From Firmicutes bacterium AF25-13AC (lineage in GTDB: Bacteria; Bacillota; Clostridia; Lachnospirales; Lachnospiraceae), in contig QUFP01000005.1 in assembly GCA_003478935.1 (NCBI GenBank), positions 62,001 to 126,000 of the forward strand: 64,000 bases of DNA. Direction: 5' to 3'. Both the position numbers and the translations under genes were made by a program. Positions 9,425 through 19,095 of this stretch are shown here, in pieces; the first letter of the stretch is position 1; the number at the start of each line of letters is the position of its first letter. Under the pieces are notes generated by a model. The model was not told the origin of the DNA and made no database searches. It saw only the letters and a program-made list of their open reading frames with translations.

Positions 9425-9546
9425 CAAGAGGGAGTAGTCGGCGTACAAGATGTACGCAGTATTATCGACAAAATGGTGTAAGCACCCGGTATTACTTGAA
9501 ATGATGAGACTCAGGGACAGCTTCGGCTGTCTCTGGGTCTTTTTTT
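9425..9546 (+). ncRNA. yybP-ykoY manganese riboswitch
   Basis: The leader of mntP has the hallmark 5' motif GAGGGAGTAG (9428-9437), a central hairpin (GCGTAC/GTACGC) and the later CCCGGT and TGAGAC elements of the yybP-ykoY class. These riboswitches bind Mn2+ and turn on manganese exporters. The gene below, mntP, is a classic target. The expression platform is the terminator hairpin at 9507-9546, whose 5' arm (AGACTCAG) overlaps the conserved GAGAC of the aptamer, so metal binding should prevent termination. The call rests on motif recognition, not on a covariance search. Confidence 0.8.
9507..9546 (+). terminator. Riboswitch-controlled intrinsic terminator before mntP
   Basis: A 15-bp stem (two G-U pairs) capped by a TTCG tetraloop is followed by seven T. 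It stands in the leader about 45 bases before the mntP start and shares its 5' arm with the riboswitch core. Confidence 0.88.
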
Positions 9547-9590
9547 ACGGCAAAACCAAAACTATAAAAAATGAAGAGAGGGAAAAACGA

Positions 9591-10148
9591 ATGAGTTTAG
9601 TGGAGTTATTTATTCTGGCGGTGGGTCTGTCTATGGATGCGTTTGCTGTATCAATCTGTAAGGGCTTGTCTTTGGGGAAAATTACAAAAAAGCACATGGC
9701 AATCGCAGGTGCGTGGTTTGGCGGCTTTCAGGCACTGATGCCGCTTATCGGATATTTTCTTGGAAGTTTTTTTGCCGATATGATCACGAAGTATTCGCAC
9801 TGGATTGCGTTTGTGCTGCTTATTATTATCGGTGGAAACATGATTAAGGAAGCGATGGGAGAAGAAGAAAAGGTTGATGCCTGTATGGATGCCAAGGAGA
9901 TGTTTCTTTTGGCGATTGCCACTAGCATTGATGCACTTGCCGTTGGTGTAACCTTTGCATTCTTAAAGGTACAGATAGTTCCAGCTGTAAGCTTTATTGG
10001 CTGTGTAACCTTTGTCTGTTCTGCAATTGGCGTTAAGATTGGAAGTATATTTGGATCTAAATATCGCTCAAAAGCAGAGTTTTGCGGAGGTGTGATTCTT
10101 ATTTTAATTGGACTGAAGATTTTACTTAATGGATTAGGAATTATGTAA
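9591..10148 (+). CDS. mntP: Manganese efflux pump MntP
   Basis: 185 residues with six hydrophobic segments. Two related halves each carry an aspartate in a membrane helix: [13 protein letters not shown] near residue 16 and [12 protein letters not shown] near residue 110, the signature of MntP/YebN exporters that remove excess Mn2+ from the cytoplasm. The start is ATG 9591 after GAGAGGG; the open frame upstream belongs to the riboswitch leader. Regulation by the manganese riboswitch immediately upstream supports the function. The terminator that should follow the gene has been split by a mobile element. Confidence 0.95.
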   Translation: MSLVELFILAVGLSMDAFAVSICKGLSLGKITKKHMAIAGAWFGGFQALMPLIGYFLGSFFADMITKYSHWIAFVLLIIIGGNMIKEAMGEEEKVDACMDAKEMFLLAIATSIDALAVGVTFAFLKVQIVPAVSFIGCVTFVCSAIGVKIGSIFGSKYRSKAEFCGGVILILIGLKILLNGLGIM

Positions 10149-10154
10149 AAAAGA

Positions 10155-10169
10155 GAGCAATCACCCAGA
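10155..10169 (+). other. Left half of split terminator and predicted left attachment junction of the transposon
   Basis: GAGCAATCA (10155-10163), preceded by an A-run, is the left arm of a terminator whose right arm TGATTGCTC lies at 19077-19085. The predicted crossover dinucleotide GA is at 10168-10169. Removing everything between the two GA copies would restore a 9-bp stem with a CCCAGA loop. Confidence 0.7.
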
Positions 10170-10195
10170 AGCTATATGCTGTGAAAGGGGGATAA

Positions 10196-12420
<2,225 letters not shown>

Positions 12421-12422
12421 GC

Positions 12423-12534
12423 GTCAAGAGCCGGAAAAATCCCATATTTCACGATAGAAACGCTCTGGACGAGGAATGTATCGCCGGAGCGTTTTCTATT
12501 TGAAAATCCTCATTTTCCCCAAGTCAAGAGCCGG
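12423..12534 (+). repeat. 12-base direct repeat, exactly 100 bases apart, flanking a hairpin
   Basis: GTCAAGAGCCGG occurs at 12423-12434 and again at 12523-12534, in the gap between tnpV and the next small gene. Between them lies an inverted repeat (GAAACGCTC / GAGCGTTTTC). The gap holds no gene. The role is unknown; recombinase accessory sites or a transcript end are possible. Confidence 0.5.
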
Positions 12535-12590
12535 GAAAAACACCCGAAAAATGCCCCTATTGCGTAACAGGGGCGCAGAAAGGAGAGTTT

Positions 12591-12905
12591 ATGAGAACAG
12601 GGCTTACGAAGCAGGAAAAGACCACCGATATATGGTTTGACGAGAAAGACCCGCTGATCTATATCCGCACCCACAACACCGACTTAAAGAAGCGGCTTGC
12701 CGCCTACGCCGGACAGCACCCCGACCAGTGCCGCCAGACTGACGCAGACCCGGACACGGGCTGCATGGAGTTTGAAATCCGCAAGGGGCGGTTCTCTTTC
12801 CGTCTGACCGCCCCATACAACGAGGAACGCCGCAGGGCGGCAAGCGAAGCGGCAAAGAAACATTCCGGCAACTTGACACACCCTATTCAAAAAGATGTGC
12901 TATAA
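12591..12905 (+). CDS. Hypothetical transposon protein
   Basis: 104 residues starting MRTGLTKQEKTTDIWFDEKD after AAAGGAGAG. The central part predicts mixed alpha/beta structure with a FEIRKGRFSFRLTAPY strand pair and a helical, Arg/Ala-rich tail. I do not recognise a named family. It lies inside the GC-rich transposon core. The last dozen residues run into AT-rich sequence at about 12870-12905, where the cargo sigma-factor segment begins, so its C-terminus may differ from that of relatives without this cargo. Confidence 0.6.
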   Translation: MRTGLTKQEKTTDIWFDEKDPLIYIRTHNTDLKKRLAAYAGQHPDQCRQTDADPDTGCMEFEIRKGRFSFRLTAPYNEERRRAASEAAKKHSGNLTHPIQKDVL

Positions 12906-12989
12906 TTTTTTTGAAAAAGTTTCGGATTAGATGTAGTATTTGCAGCTGAAACCGTAGTACATAGGTGAAGCCCGAAAGGAGGCGGTGAG

Positions 12990-13550
12990 ATGATAGACGA
13001 CGAAAAAATCATAGAAATGTTTTTTGGACGTTCAGAACAAGGCATACGAGAGCTGGATATAAAATACGGAAAGGTCTGCCACAATCTTTCCTACCATATC
13101 GTAGGCAGCAGACAAGACGCGGAGGAATGTGTAAACGACGCTTATTTAGGCGCATGGAACGCCATTCCCCCGGCACGACCTAACCCGCTGCTATCTTATC
13201 TTGTTAAAATCGTTCGGAACATTTCACTCAAAATCTATTGGAGAAAGGAAGCAGCCAAACGGAGCAGCCATTACACGATTGCTTTGGAAGAAATTGAAGC
13301 CTGTATAGCAGCCCCGAATACAGTAGAAGCAGAAATCGAAGCCAAAGAGTTAGCCCGTATCATTGAAGCATTTTTAGACACGCTGACTACCGAAAACCGC
13401 GTTATTTTCATGCGCCGCTATTGGTTTTCCGACAGCTATAAGGACATAGCCGAGTTTATGGGGCTTTCAGAAAAAAACATTTCTGTCCGGCTGACCCGTA
13501 TCCGCGAGAAGATGAAGCAATATTTGATTGAAAGAGAGGTATTCGTATGA
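12990..13550 (+). CDS. Sigma-70 family RNA polymerase sigma factor (ECF-like), transposon cargo
   Basis: 186 residues. A region-2-like segment (about 15-90, containing SRQDAEECVNDAYLGAW) and a region-4 helix-turn-helix (about 125-180, containing YWFSDSYKDIAEFMGLSEKNISVRLTRIR) are visible, as in small extracytoplasmic-function sigma factors. GGAGG lies seven bases before ATG 12990. It overlaps the next gene, a single-pass membrane protein, by four bases, which suggests a sigma and membrane anti-sigma pair. It is less GC-rich than the transposon core, marking separately acquired cargo. Confidence 0.88.
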   Translation: MIDDEKIIEMFFGRSEQGIRELDIKYGKVCHNLSYHIVGSRQDAEECVNDAYLGAWNAIPPARPNPLLSYLVKIVRNISLKIYWRKEAAKRSSHYTIALEEIEACIAAPNTVEAEIEAKELARIIEAFLDTLTTENRVIFMRRYWFSDSYKDIAEFMGLSEKNISVRLTRIREKMKQYLIEREVFV

Positions 13551-14263
13551 ACGCAAAAAAGTTTTCCGACGCTATGAGTGAACTTGATACGAAATATGTT
13601 GATGAAGCCCTTAACTACAAAAAGAAAGCAAAGAAACCCGGTTGGGTTAAGTGGGGAGCTATGGCGGCTTGCTTTGCAGTAATTGCTGTTTTAGGCGTAG
13701 GCGTATTTCAAAGTGGATTGTTCGGGAACAAAACTGACATTGCCACTTTGGACAACGGAAATGAAATCATCTTTGTAAAATCGGAAACTGCTGGCTCAAG
13801 CATTGACATTGACGGGACTATAACAACAAGGCAACTTACGGAAACGGAAGCTGCATCTCTTTTTCCAAACTTGACCGTTACAGCTCATGCAGTTTTTCGT
13901 GTTGATGATACTGTTTCCGACAGCAACAAAGAATTGATTGGTTTTGAGGGAAAAATCGAAAATGCCAAAGTGGTAATATCTACAACGGATATAGCACTAC
14001 TTGATACGAAGATTGTAGGAAGTGAAGAAAGTAGCGAAGTAAATGGCACAAGCGTGACGGCAGGATATTTTGTAACAGACCGGAACAGCGTGGGAGAACA
14101 GAATGTAATTTACTATGCGACCTTTAAGTTGGGAGATAGCACCGTATATGTTGAAAATGCGGGTGCAAAAACTGAAAGCGAAAGTGTGAAAAACGATTTG
14201 GCTACCATTATCCAAGAGCTGATAAATAATGGTGCGCTTGACCTAAGTTCTTTCAACGGATAA
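13547..14263 (+). CDS. Single-pass membrane protein, putative anti-sigma partner
   Basis: 238 residues: a short cytoplasmic N-terminus of about 35 residues, one membrane helix (about 36-56, AAMACFAVIAVLGVGVF region) and an extracytoplasmic domain of about 180 residues rich in Thr, Ser and Asp. The start overlaps the sigma factor stop (ATGA), so co-translation is likely. Inferred role: membrane-bound regulator that holds the sigma factor, by analogy with other ECF pairs. No zinc-binding anti-sigma motif (HxxxCxxC) is seen at the N-terminus, so the role is tentative. Composition is close to the host and unlike the transposon core. Confidence 0.6.
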   Translation: MNAKKFSDAMSELDTKYVDEALNYKKKAKKPGWVKWGAMAACFAVIAVLGVGVFQSGLFGNKTDIATLDNGNEIIFVKSETAGSSIDIDGTITTRQLTETEAASLFPNLTVTAHAVFRVDDTVSDSNKELIGFEGKIENAKVVISTTDIALLDTKIVGSEESSEVNGTSVTAGYFVTDRNSVGEQNVIYYATFKLGDSTVYVENAGAKTESESVKNDLATIIQELINNGALDLSSFNG

Positions 14264-14352
14264 CCCCATGAAAATTTAATACTACCATCAGGACAGCCGA
14301 GCAAATCGACTGTCCTTTTTCTATGTCTACGGACAGAAAGGAGCGACCACCC

Positions 14353-14646
14353 ATGACGAAACCGAGAGAGAAAACCCGCGAGGAATTGCGAGCCGAGATT
14401 GAGGACGGAAAGAAGAAAATCCAGCAGTTTGAGAACCGGGAAAAAATGTTGCGTCAGAAGCTATCCAAAGAGGAACGCAGAACGCGCAGCCACCGCCTTA
14501 TCGTCCGGGGCGCAGTCTTTGAAAGCATTGTGCCGGAAGCAAAGAACATGACCGACGAGGAAGCCGCAGCACTTCTTAGGCTTGCCTTGACGAGTGAACC
14601 AGCGCGGGAATATCTGAAAAAACGAGCCGAGGGAGCGACAAGCTGA
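14353..14646 (+). CDS. DUF3847 family transposon protein
   Basis: 97 residues from ATG 14353, chosen because AAAGGAG lies ten bases upstream; an in-frame ATG at 14323 has no ribosome site. The sequence is a charged coiled coil (REELRAEIEDGKKKIQQFENR) followed by RTRSHRLIVRGAVFES and DEEAAALLRLAL segments, the typical DUF3847 layout. These small proteins are encoded just upstream of MobA/MobL relaxases in clostridial elements, as here, and may act as relaxosome accessories; that role is inference. Confidence 0.75.
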   Translation: MTKPREKTREELRAEIEDGKKKIQQFENREKMLRQKLSKEERRTRSHRLIVRGAVFESIVPEAKNMTDEEAAALLRLALTSEPAREYLKKRAEGATS

Positions 14647-14650
14647 AAAT

Positions 14651-14698
14651 CCCTTAGGCACTAAGGGCGCACTTATACACCCTTACGGGCGTGTGCGC
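14651..14698 (-). other. Putative oriT with MOBQ-type nic site
   Basis: On the minus strand, TAAGTGCGCCCTT (complement of 14663-14675) matches the nic-region consensus of RSF1010/pIP501-type (MOBQ) origins of transfer. It is bordered by an inverted repeat CCCTTA/TAAGGG (14651-14667) and lies within GCGCAC/GTGCGC arms (14667-14672 and 14693-14698). It stands about 180 bases upstream of the relaxase gene, the expected place. Confidence 0.65.
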
Positions 14699-14879
14699 TC
14701 TGCCGAGGGCTTATCTCCGCACAGGGAGATTTCCCCGCACTCCGATATGGCGGCTTTGCCGCAACAAGGGGCTGCACCCCTTGCGCCGCTTTGCGGCTAT
14801 CCCTGCACACCCACAAAAACAGTACACCCGCCGTTGGCGTCTGTGCCATTTTTGCGGGTTTTATTATCCTATCCGGGAG

Positions 14880-16388
14880 GTGATACCAATAGCCATTTAC
14901 CATTGGAACGTCGGCATTGTGAGCCGAGGAAAAGGCAAATCAGCCGTTGCCGCAGCCGCCTACCGAAGCGGTGAAAAGCTGACAAACGAATGGGACGGAA
15001 TGACCCATGACTACACCCACAAAGGCGGCGTTGTCCATACAGAAATCATGCTGCCGCCCCACGCACCGCCCTCATTCGCTGACCGTTCAACCTTGTGGAA
15101 CAGCGTGGAGCTTTACGAGAAAGCCGGGAACGCCCAGCTTGCGCGTGAGATTGACGCAGCGCTCCCCATAGAATTATCCAGAGAGGAACAGATCCGGCTT
15201 GTCCGGGAATACTGTTCCTCTCAATTTGTTTCCAGAGGAATGTGCGTTGATTATGCCATTCACGACACCAACAGCGGCAATCCCCATTGTCATATCATGC
15301 TGACTATGCGCCCCCTTGACGAGCGCGGCGCATGGGCGGCGAAATCCAAAAAGGAATATGACCTTGACGAAAACGGCGAGCGTATCCGCTTGCCAAGTGG
15401 CAGATACAAAACTCACAAAGTTGACCTTACAGGCTGGAACAACAAGGACAACACCCTCTTGTGGCGCAAGGCATGGGCTGACTTTACCAACGACTTTTTG
15501 GAGAGGAACGGAAGCCCGGAGCGTATCGACCACCGCAGCAACGCCGAGCGCGGCATTGACGAGATACCCACAGTCCACATGGGCGTGGCGGCTTGCCAGA
15601 TGGAGAAGAAAGGTATCGCCACCGAGAAAGGCGAACTGAACCGAAATATCCAAAAGGCAAACCGCCTTATCCGGGAAATCCGGGCGCAGATTGGGAAGCT
15701 CAAAGAATGGATTGCCGACCTGTTCAAATCGTGGGAAACCGCCCCGAAGCAGCCGCCGCAATCTCCCAACCTTGCAAATCTGTTGATGAAGTATTTGAGC
15801 GTTCAGAGAGAAAAGAGCCGGAAGTATTCGCAGCGTTGGCAACAACAGCACACAGCCGATGAACTGAAAACCATAGCGGCAGCGGTCAACTATCTCTCCG
15901 AGCATGGTATCTCTAATCTTGATGAGCTGGACGCTTCTCTTTCCTCTGTCAGTGATAAAGCCTATTCAATCCGGGAGGGAATGAAAACCGCCGAGCAGCG
16001 CATGAAAGAACTGCAAAAACTCATGGAGTACGGCAGAAATTATCAGACCTACAAGCCCATACAGGACGAGTATCGGCAAATCCGCTGGAAAGGAAAACAG
16101 GAGAAGTTTGCGGAAGCCCGCCGCGCCGAGCTTACCCTATGGGACGCGGCAAACCGCTATCTCCATGCCCATTTGCCGGAGGGCGTGAAAACCCTGCCGA
16201 TCTCCGCGTGGGAGAAAGAATATACCGCCCTCAAAGCACAGCGGAAAGCGGAATATGACACGCTGAAAGCCACCCGCGCCGAGGTTGCCGAGCTTCAAAA
16301 AATCCGCAAATGCGTGGATATTGCACTCCGCGCCGACCAACCGGAGCAGGCACAGACCCGCACCAAGCGGCACGAACAGGAGCGATAA
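14880..16388 (+). CDS. MobA/MobL family relaxase
   Basis: 502 residues from GTG 14880. The N-terminal relaxase domain (about 1-250) shows the family block AIYHWNVGIVSRGKGKSAVA, a conserved tyrosine and the histidine motif HCHIMLTMRP (NPHCHIMLT) that binds metal in single-strand DNA cleavage at oriT. The rest is long coiled coil. The start is uncertain: the frame opens at 14691 but the relaxase homology begins right after GGGAGGTGAT (14875-14884). GTG 14880 lies inside that ribosome site, and ATA 14889 has ideal spacing. The predicted oriT is just upstream. Confidence 0.88.
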   Translation: MIPIAIYHWNVGIVSRGKGKSAVAAAAYRSGEKLTNEWDGMTHDYTHKGGVVHTEIMLPPHAPPSFADRSTLWNSVELYEKAGNAQLAREIDAALPIELSREEQIRLVREYCSSQFVSRGMCVDYAIHDTNSGNPHCHIMLTMRPLDERGAWAAKSKKEYDLDENGERIRLPSGRYKTHKVDLTGWNNKDNTLLWRKAWADFTNDFLERNGSPERIDHRSNAERGIDEIPTVHMGVAACQMEKKGIATEKGELNRNIQKANRLIREIRAQIGKLKEWIADLFKSWETAPKQPPQSPNLANLLMKYLSVQREKSRKYSQRWQQQHTADELKTIAAAVNYLSEHGISNLDELDASLSSVSDKAYSIREGMKTAEQRMKELQKLMEYGRNYQTYKPIQDEYRQIRWKGKQEKFAEARRAELTLWDAANRYLHAHLPEGVKTLPISAWEKEYTALKAQRKAEYDTLKATRAEVAELQKIRKCVDIALRADQPEQAQTRTKRHEQER

Positions 16389-16393
16389 AGGAA

Positions 16394-16422
16394 AGGACGG
16401 GCAAGCTGCTTTGCCTGTCCGC
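16394..16422 (+). other. Hairpin after the relaxase gene
   Basis: GGACGGGCAA and TTTGCCTGTCC pair around a short loop, a few bases after the relaxase stop. No T-run follows directly, so it may be an RNA-stabilising stem rather than an efficient terminator. Confidence 0.4.
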
Positions 16423-16449
16423 CCTAAATGCTTTCTGATAAACTGGAAG

Positions 16450-16767
16450 TTATCTTTTTCTTAATGGCAATGCTATTAAATTTCCCAATAATGCAATAAC
16501 AGCATATCCAACTACATAAACCCATGCACTTGAGTTATAAAATATAAATATAGATGGCGCAAACATTATTGCTACAATCAAAATATACCAGAAGTTAAAA
16601 CCATTCCTAATCCCATAAAAAACAGAGGTTATTAAACATATTAGAGGAATAATTACTAACATAACAATCATTGCACTTCCTGTGTCTTTTATAAACCAAG
16701 GAACGATATAAAAATCTATCAGCAACAGTAGGTAGAAAACCATGTTCTTTTTTAATTTATCCATCAT
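16450..16767 (-). CDS. Small hypothetical membrane protein, AT-rich cargo
   Basis: 105 residues with three to four hydrophobic helices (about 9-27, 32-51, 57-76, 82-100) and a basic C-terminus LPLRKR. The gene is strongly AT-rich, on the opposite strand to every other transposon gene, and has its own promoter, so it is a separate acquisition. AAAGGATGATGAT precedes ATG 16767. No family is recognised. Confidence 0.65.
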   Translation of the reverse strand: MMDKLKKNMVFYLLLLIDFYIVPWFIKDTGSAMIVMLVIIPLICLITSVFYGIRNGFNFWYILIVAIMFAPSIFIFYNSSAWVYVVGYAVIALLGNLIALPLRKR

Positions 16768-16802
16768 ATCATCATCCTTTCAAATTCCAATTTGTCGATT
16801 TC

Positions 16803-16831
16803 ATTATACTCAAAACCTATGAACAATTCAA
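16803..16831 (-). promoter_or_regulatory. Promoter of the AT-rich cargo gene
   Basis: On the minus strand, TTGAAT (16831-16826), a 17-base spacer and a consensus TATAAT (16808-16803) precede the small membrane protein by about 35 bases. Confidence 0.65.
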
Positions 16832-16854
16832 CCACAGAAAGCGAGGTATCAACC

Positions 16855-18492
16855 ATGTATTACACCCAAGAACAGATAGACCGCGCCAACCAAGCCGACC
16901 TTGTTTCTTTCCTGCAATCACAGGGCGAGCAGCTTATCCGCGCCGGGAATGAATACCGCTGGAAGCGGCACGACAGCCTGACCGTCCGGGGAAACAAATG
17001 GTACAGGCACAGCCAGAGCAAGGGCGGCGCACCCATTGATTTTGTCATGGAGTTTTTCGGCAAGAGCTTCACCGAAGCCGTTGAACTTCTCGCAGGAGAA
17101 AAGGGAGCTACACCGCCGCCGGACAGACCAAGCCCCGCGTCCTTTTCTGACTTCCGACTGCCGCCCCGCAGCACCGACAACCGAACAGCGAGGAACTACC
17201 TCACAGCTGCCCGCCGCATTGATGAAGATGTGACGGGCTTTTTCTTTGCCAGCGGCGATATTTACGAGGACGCAACCCACCACAACGCCGTATTCGTCGG
17301 CAGAGATGAAAGCGGCATACCACGCTACGCCCACCAGCGCGGAACAGCCGGGAGTTTCCGGCTTGATGTGAAAGGCAGCGACAAAGCCTTTAACTTCTGC
17401 TACCGGGGCGAGGGCGAAAGATTGTTTGTCTTTGAAGCCCCGATAGACCTCTTATCTTTCCTCTGCCTGTTCAAAAAGGATTGGCAAAAGCAAAGCTATC
17501 TGGCGTTGGGCGGCGTGGGCGAAAAAGCCCTTTTGCGTTTCCTTTCTGACCGTCCGAACATCAAGACCGTGTACCTCTGCCTTGACAGCGACAACGCCGG
17601 AAACGATGCTTGCAGCCGCCTTGCGGAGCTTGTGCCGGAGGGCTTGACCGTCCACCGCCTTCTCCCGCTTTACAAGGACTGGAATGAGGTATTGCAGCAC
17701 CGGGCAGAAATCGCGGACGGGAAGTATATCCGGGAAGCGATTTACGGCTTGAAAGAGCCGCCGCAGGAAGAAACCGTTGAGATTATCCGCATGAGCGAGG
17801 TTGACACCCAGACCGTTGAATGGCTATGGGAGCCGTATATTCCCTTTGGGAAAGTAACCATTGTGCAGGGCAACCCCGGCGAGGGCAAGACCACCTTTGC
17901 GCTGCGCCTTGCCGCCGCCTGCACCACCGGGGGAACGCTGCCGGGAATGAAGCCCTTGCCGCCATTCCAAGTGATTTACCAGACCGCCGAAGACGGTTTG
18001 GGCGATACCGTCAAACCCCGCTTGATGGAAGCAGAAGCCGACCTTGACCGCGTACTTGTGATTGATGAAGCCAAACGGGAGCTTACCCTCTCCGACGAGC
18101 GCATAGAAAAGGCAATCACGCAGAACGGGGCGCGGCTGATTATCCTTGATCCCATACAGGCGTACATGGGCGAAAAAACCGACATGAACCGGGCAAACGA
18201 AGTGCGCCCCATGTTCCGCCGCCTTGCCGATGTTGCCGAGCGTACCGGGTGCGCCGTTATCCTTATCGGACATCTCAACAAAGCTGCCGGAGGGCAGAGC
18301 GCATACCGGGGTTTAGGTTCTATTGACTTCCGCGCAGCCGCCCGGAGCGTGCTTCTTATTGGGCGCGTAAAGCGTGAGCCGAATGTGCGCGTTATCATTC
18401 ACGACAAATCTTCCCTTGCGCCGGAGGGAAAGCCCGTAGCCTTTTGCCTTGACCCGGAAACAGGCTTTGAGTGGATAGCGAATATGATATAA
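16855..18492 (+). CDS. DUF3991/TOPRIM primase-like and AAA ATPase replication protein, frameshifted near its C-terminus
   Basis: 545 residues from ATG 16855 (GCGAGGT upstream); an in-frame ATG at 16792 lacks a ribosome site and lies over the promoter of the opposite gene. The N-terminal third is a DUF3991-type zinc-finger-like primase region, followed by a TOPRIM domain (YLCLDSDNAGNDA near residue 245). The second half is a RecA-like AAA ATPase with Walker A QGNPGEGKTTFA (near 342) and Walker B ARLIILDPIQA. Such fused proteins support replication of mobile elements. The frame ends at WIANMI, but adding one base near 18480 gives WIGEYDITADELL and continues to 18731, so a one-base deletion is likely. 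Confidence 0.85.
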   Translation: MYYTQEQIDRANQADLVSFLQSQGEQLIRAGNEYRWKRHDSLTVRGNKWYRHSQSKGGAPIDFVMEFFGKSFTEAVELLAGEKGATPPPDRPSPASFSDFRLPPRSTDNRTARNYLTAARRIDEDVTGFFFASGDIYEDATHHNAVFVGRDESGIPRYAHQRGTAGSFRLDVKGSDKAFNFCYRGEGERLFVFEAPIDLLSFLCLFKKDWQKQSYLALGGVGEKALLRFLSDRPNIKTVYLCLDSDNAGNDACSRLAELVPEGLTVHRLLPLYKDWNEVLQHRAEIADGKYIREAIYGLKEPPQEETVEIIRMSEVDTQTVEWLWEPYIPFGKVTIVQGNPGEGKTTFALRLAAACTTGGTLPGMKPLPPFQVIYQTAEDGLGDTVKPRLMEAEADLDRVLVIDEAKRELTLSDERIEKAITQNGARLIILDPIQAYMGEKTDMNRANEVRPMFRRLADVAERTGCAVILIGHLNKAAGGQSAYRGLGSIDFRAAARSVLLIGRVKREPNVRVIIHDKSSLAPEGKPVAFCLDPETGFEWIANMI

Positions 18493-18731
18493 CCGCCGAC
18501 GAGTTGCTGTCCGGCGCGGGCGGCAACAACGCCACCAAAACCGAACAGGCTGAAAAGCTGATACTTGACCTACTGGCAGACGGAAAAGAGCTTGCCAGCG
18601 AGGATATAGAGAAAGCCGCAGCCGACGCGGGGATTTCTGCCCGTACTGTCCGGGCGGCAAAGAAAAACCTTGACAGGCGCATTACTTCAAAGCGTATCGG
18701 CGCAGCATGGTATCACGCCCTAAAAAAGTGA
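18471..18731 (+). CDS. C-terminal domain of the replication protein, separated by a frameshift
   Basis: 86 residues as an open frame beginning MDSEYDITADELLSGAG. The residues after 25 form a winged-helix-like module (ELASEDIEKAAADAGISARTVRAAKKNL) that in intact relatives ends the AAA replication protein. It overlaps the upstream frame by 22 bases with no good ribosome site, so it is best read as the tail of one gene (16855-18731) interrupted by a single-base deletion around 18480. Confidence 0.7.
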   Translation: MDSEYDITADELLSGAGGNNATKTEQAEKLILDLLADGKELASEDIEKAAADAGISARTVRAAKKNLDRRITSKRIGAAWYHALKK

Positions 18732-18734
18732 ACT

Positions 18735-18801
18735 GGCAAAATCCAAGTGGCAAAACCCAGATACCTTGCCACTTTGCCACTTCGCCACTTCAACCTCAAA
18801 A
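18735..18801 (+). repeat. TGGCAAA / TTTGCCA iteron-like repeats
   Basis: The gap after the replication protein contains two TGGCAAAA direct copies (from 18735 and 18749) and then CTTGCCAC, TTTGCCAC and TTCGCCAC copies in inverted orientation. They could form a hairpin or serve as protein-binding iterons. A GC-rich hairpin CCCCATG/CATGGGG (about 18810-18830) then T-rich sequence follows. Confidence 0.45.
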
Positions 18802-18853
18802 CCACCGCCCCATGTATGACCGCATGGGGCTTTTCTCATGGAAAGGAGAGCCT

Positions 18854-19037
18854 ATGAACAACGACACCAGCAACCGCTTCCCCTCTGACCGTAAAGGAAG
18901 CCGCGCCACCTGTAATGATAAAGAAAATCGGAAAGACCACCTACCGCGTCAAAATCCATTTCAGTGAAACGAGCAAAGAAACCATGAGCGACAAAATCAA
19001 GCGTCTGATTTTGAATGACAGCGAAAAAAGTTCTTAA
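18854..19037 (+). CDS. tnpW: TnpW family transposon protein, frameshifted
   Basis: ATG 18854 follows AAAGGAG and begins MNNDTS, then the frame closes early. Adding one base near 18875-18880 gives a protein of about 60 residues with the TnpW core APPVMIKKIGKTTYRVKIHF and SETSKETMSDKIKRLIL, ending with TAA at 19037. TnpW is a small conserved protein of Tn4451-type elements with unproven function. The single-base loss has the same form as those in host genes in this window, so an assembly error is as likely as a real mutation. Confidence 0.65.
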
Positions 19038-19070
19038 ACACCCTTGACAAAACGTATCAGATGTTAAATG

Positions 19071-19090
19071 TCTGGATGATTGCTCATTTT
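19071..19090 (+). other. Predicted right attachment junction and right arm of the split host terminator
   Basis: GA at 19075-19076 is the predicted second copy of the crossover dinucleotide. It is followed directly by TGATTGCTC (19077-19085), complementary to GAGCAATCA at 10155-10163, and then by a T-rich run. Confidence 0.7.
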
Positions 19091-19095
19091 TATTC

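Noticed and set aside
12873..12906. Promoter for the cargo sigma factor (TTGACA and TATAAT)
   Set aside because: Both boxes are perfect, but the spacer is 22 bases. Without transcript data the pair cannot be called a promoter.
15174..15905. Long minus-strand open frame inside the relaxase gene
   Set aside because: It lies in the GC-rich transposon core, where antisense frames stay open by chance. The plus-strand relaxase motifs are clear.
19044..19076. Promoter formed at the circular joint of the transposon, as reported for Tn4451
   Set aside because: TTGACA near the right end (19044-19049) and TATATG near the left end (10173-10178) would be about 30 bases apart after circularisation, too far for a sigma-A promoter.
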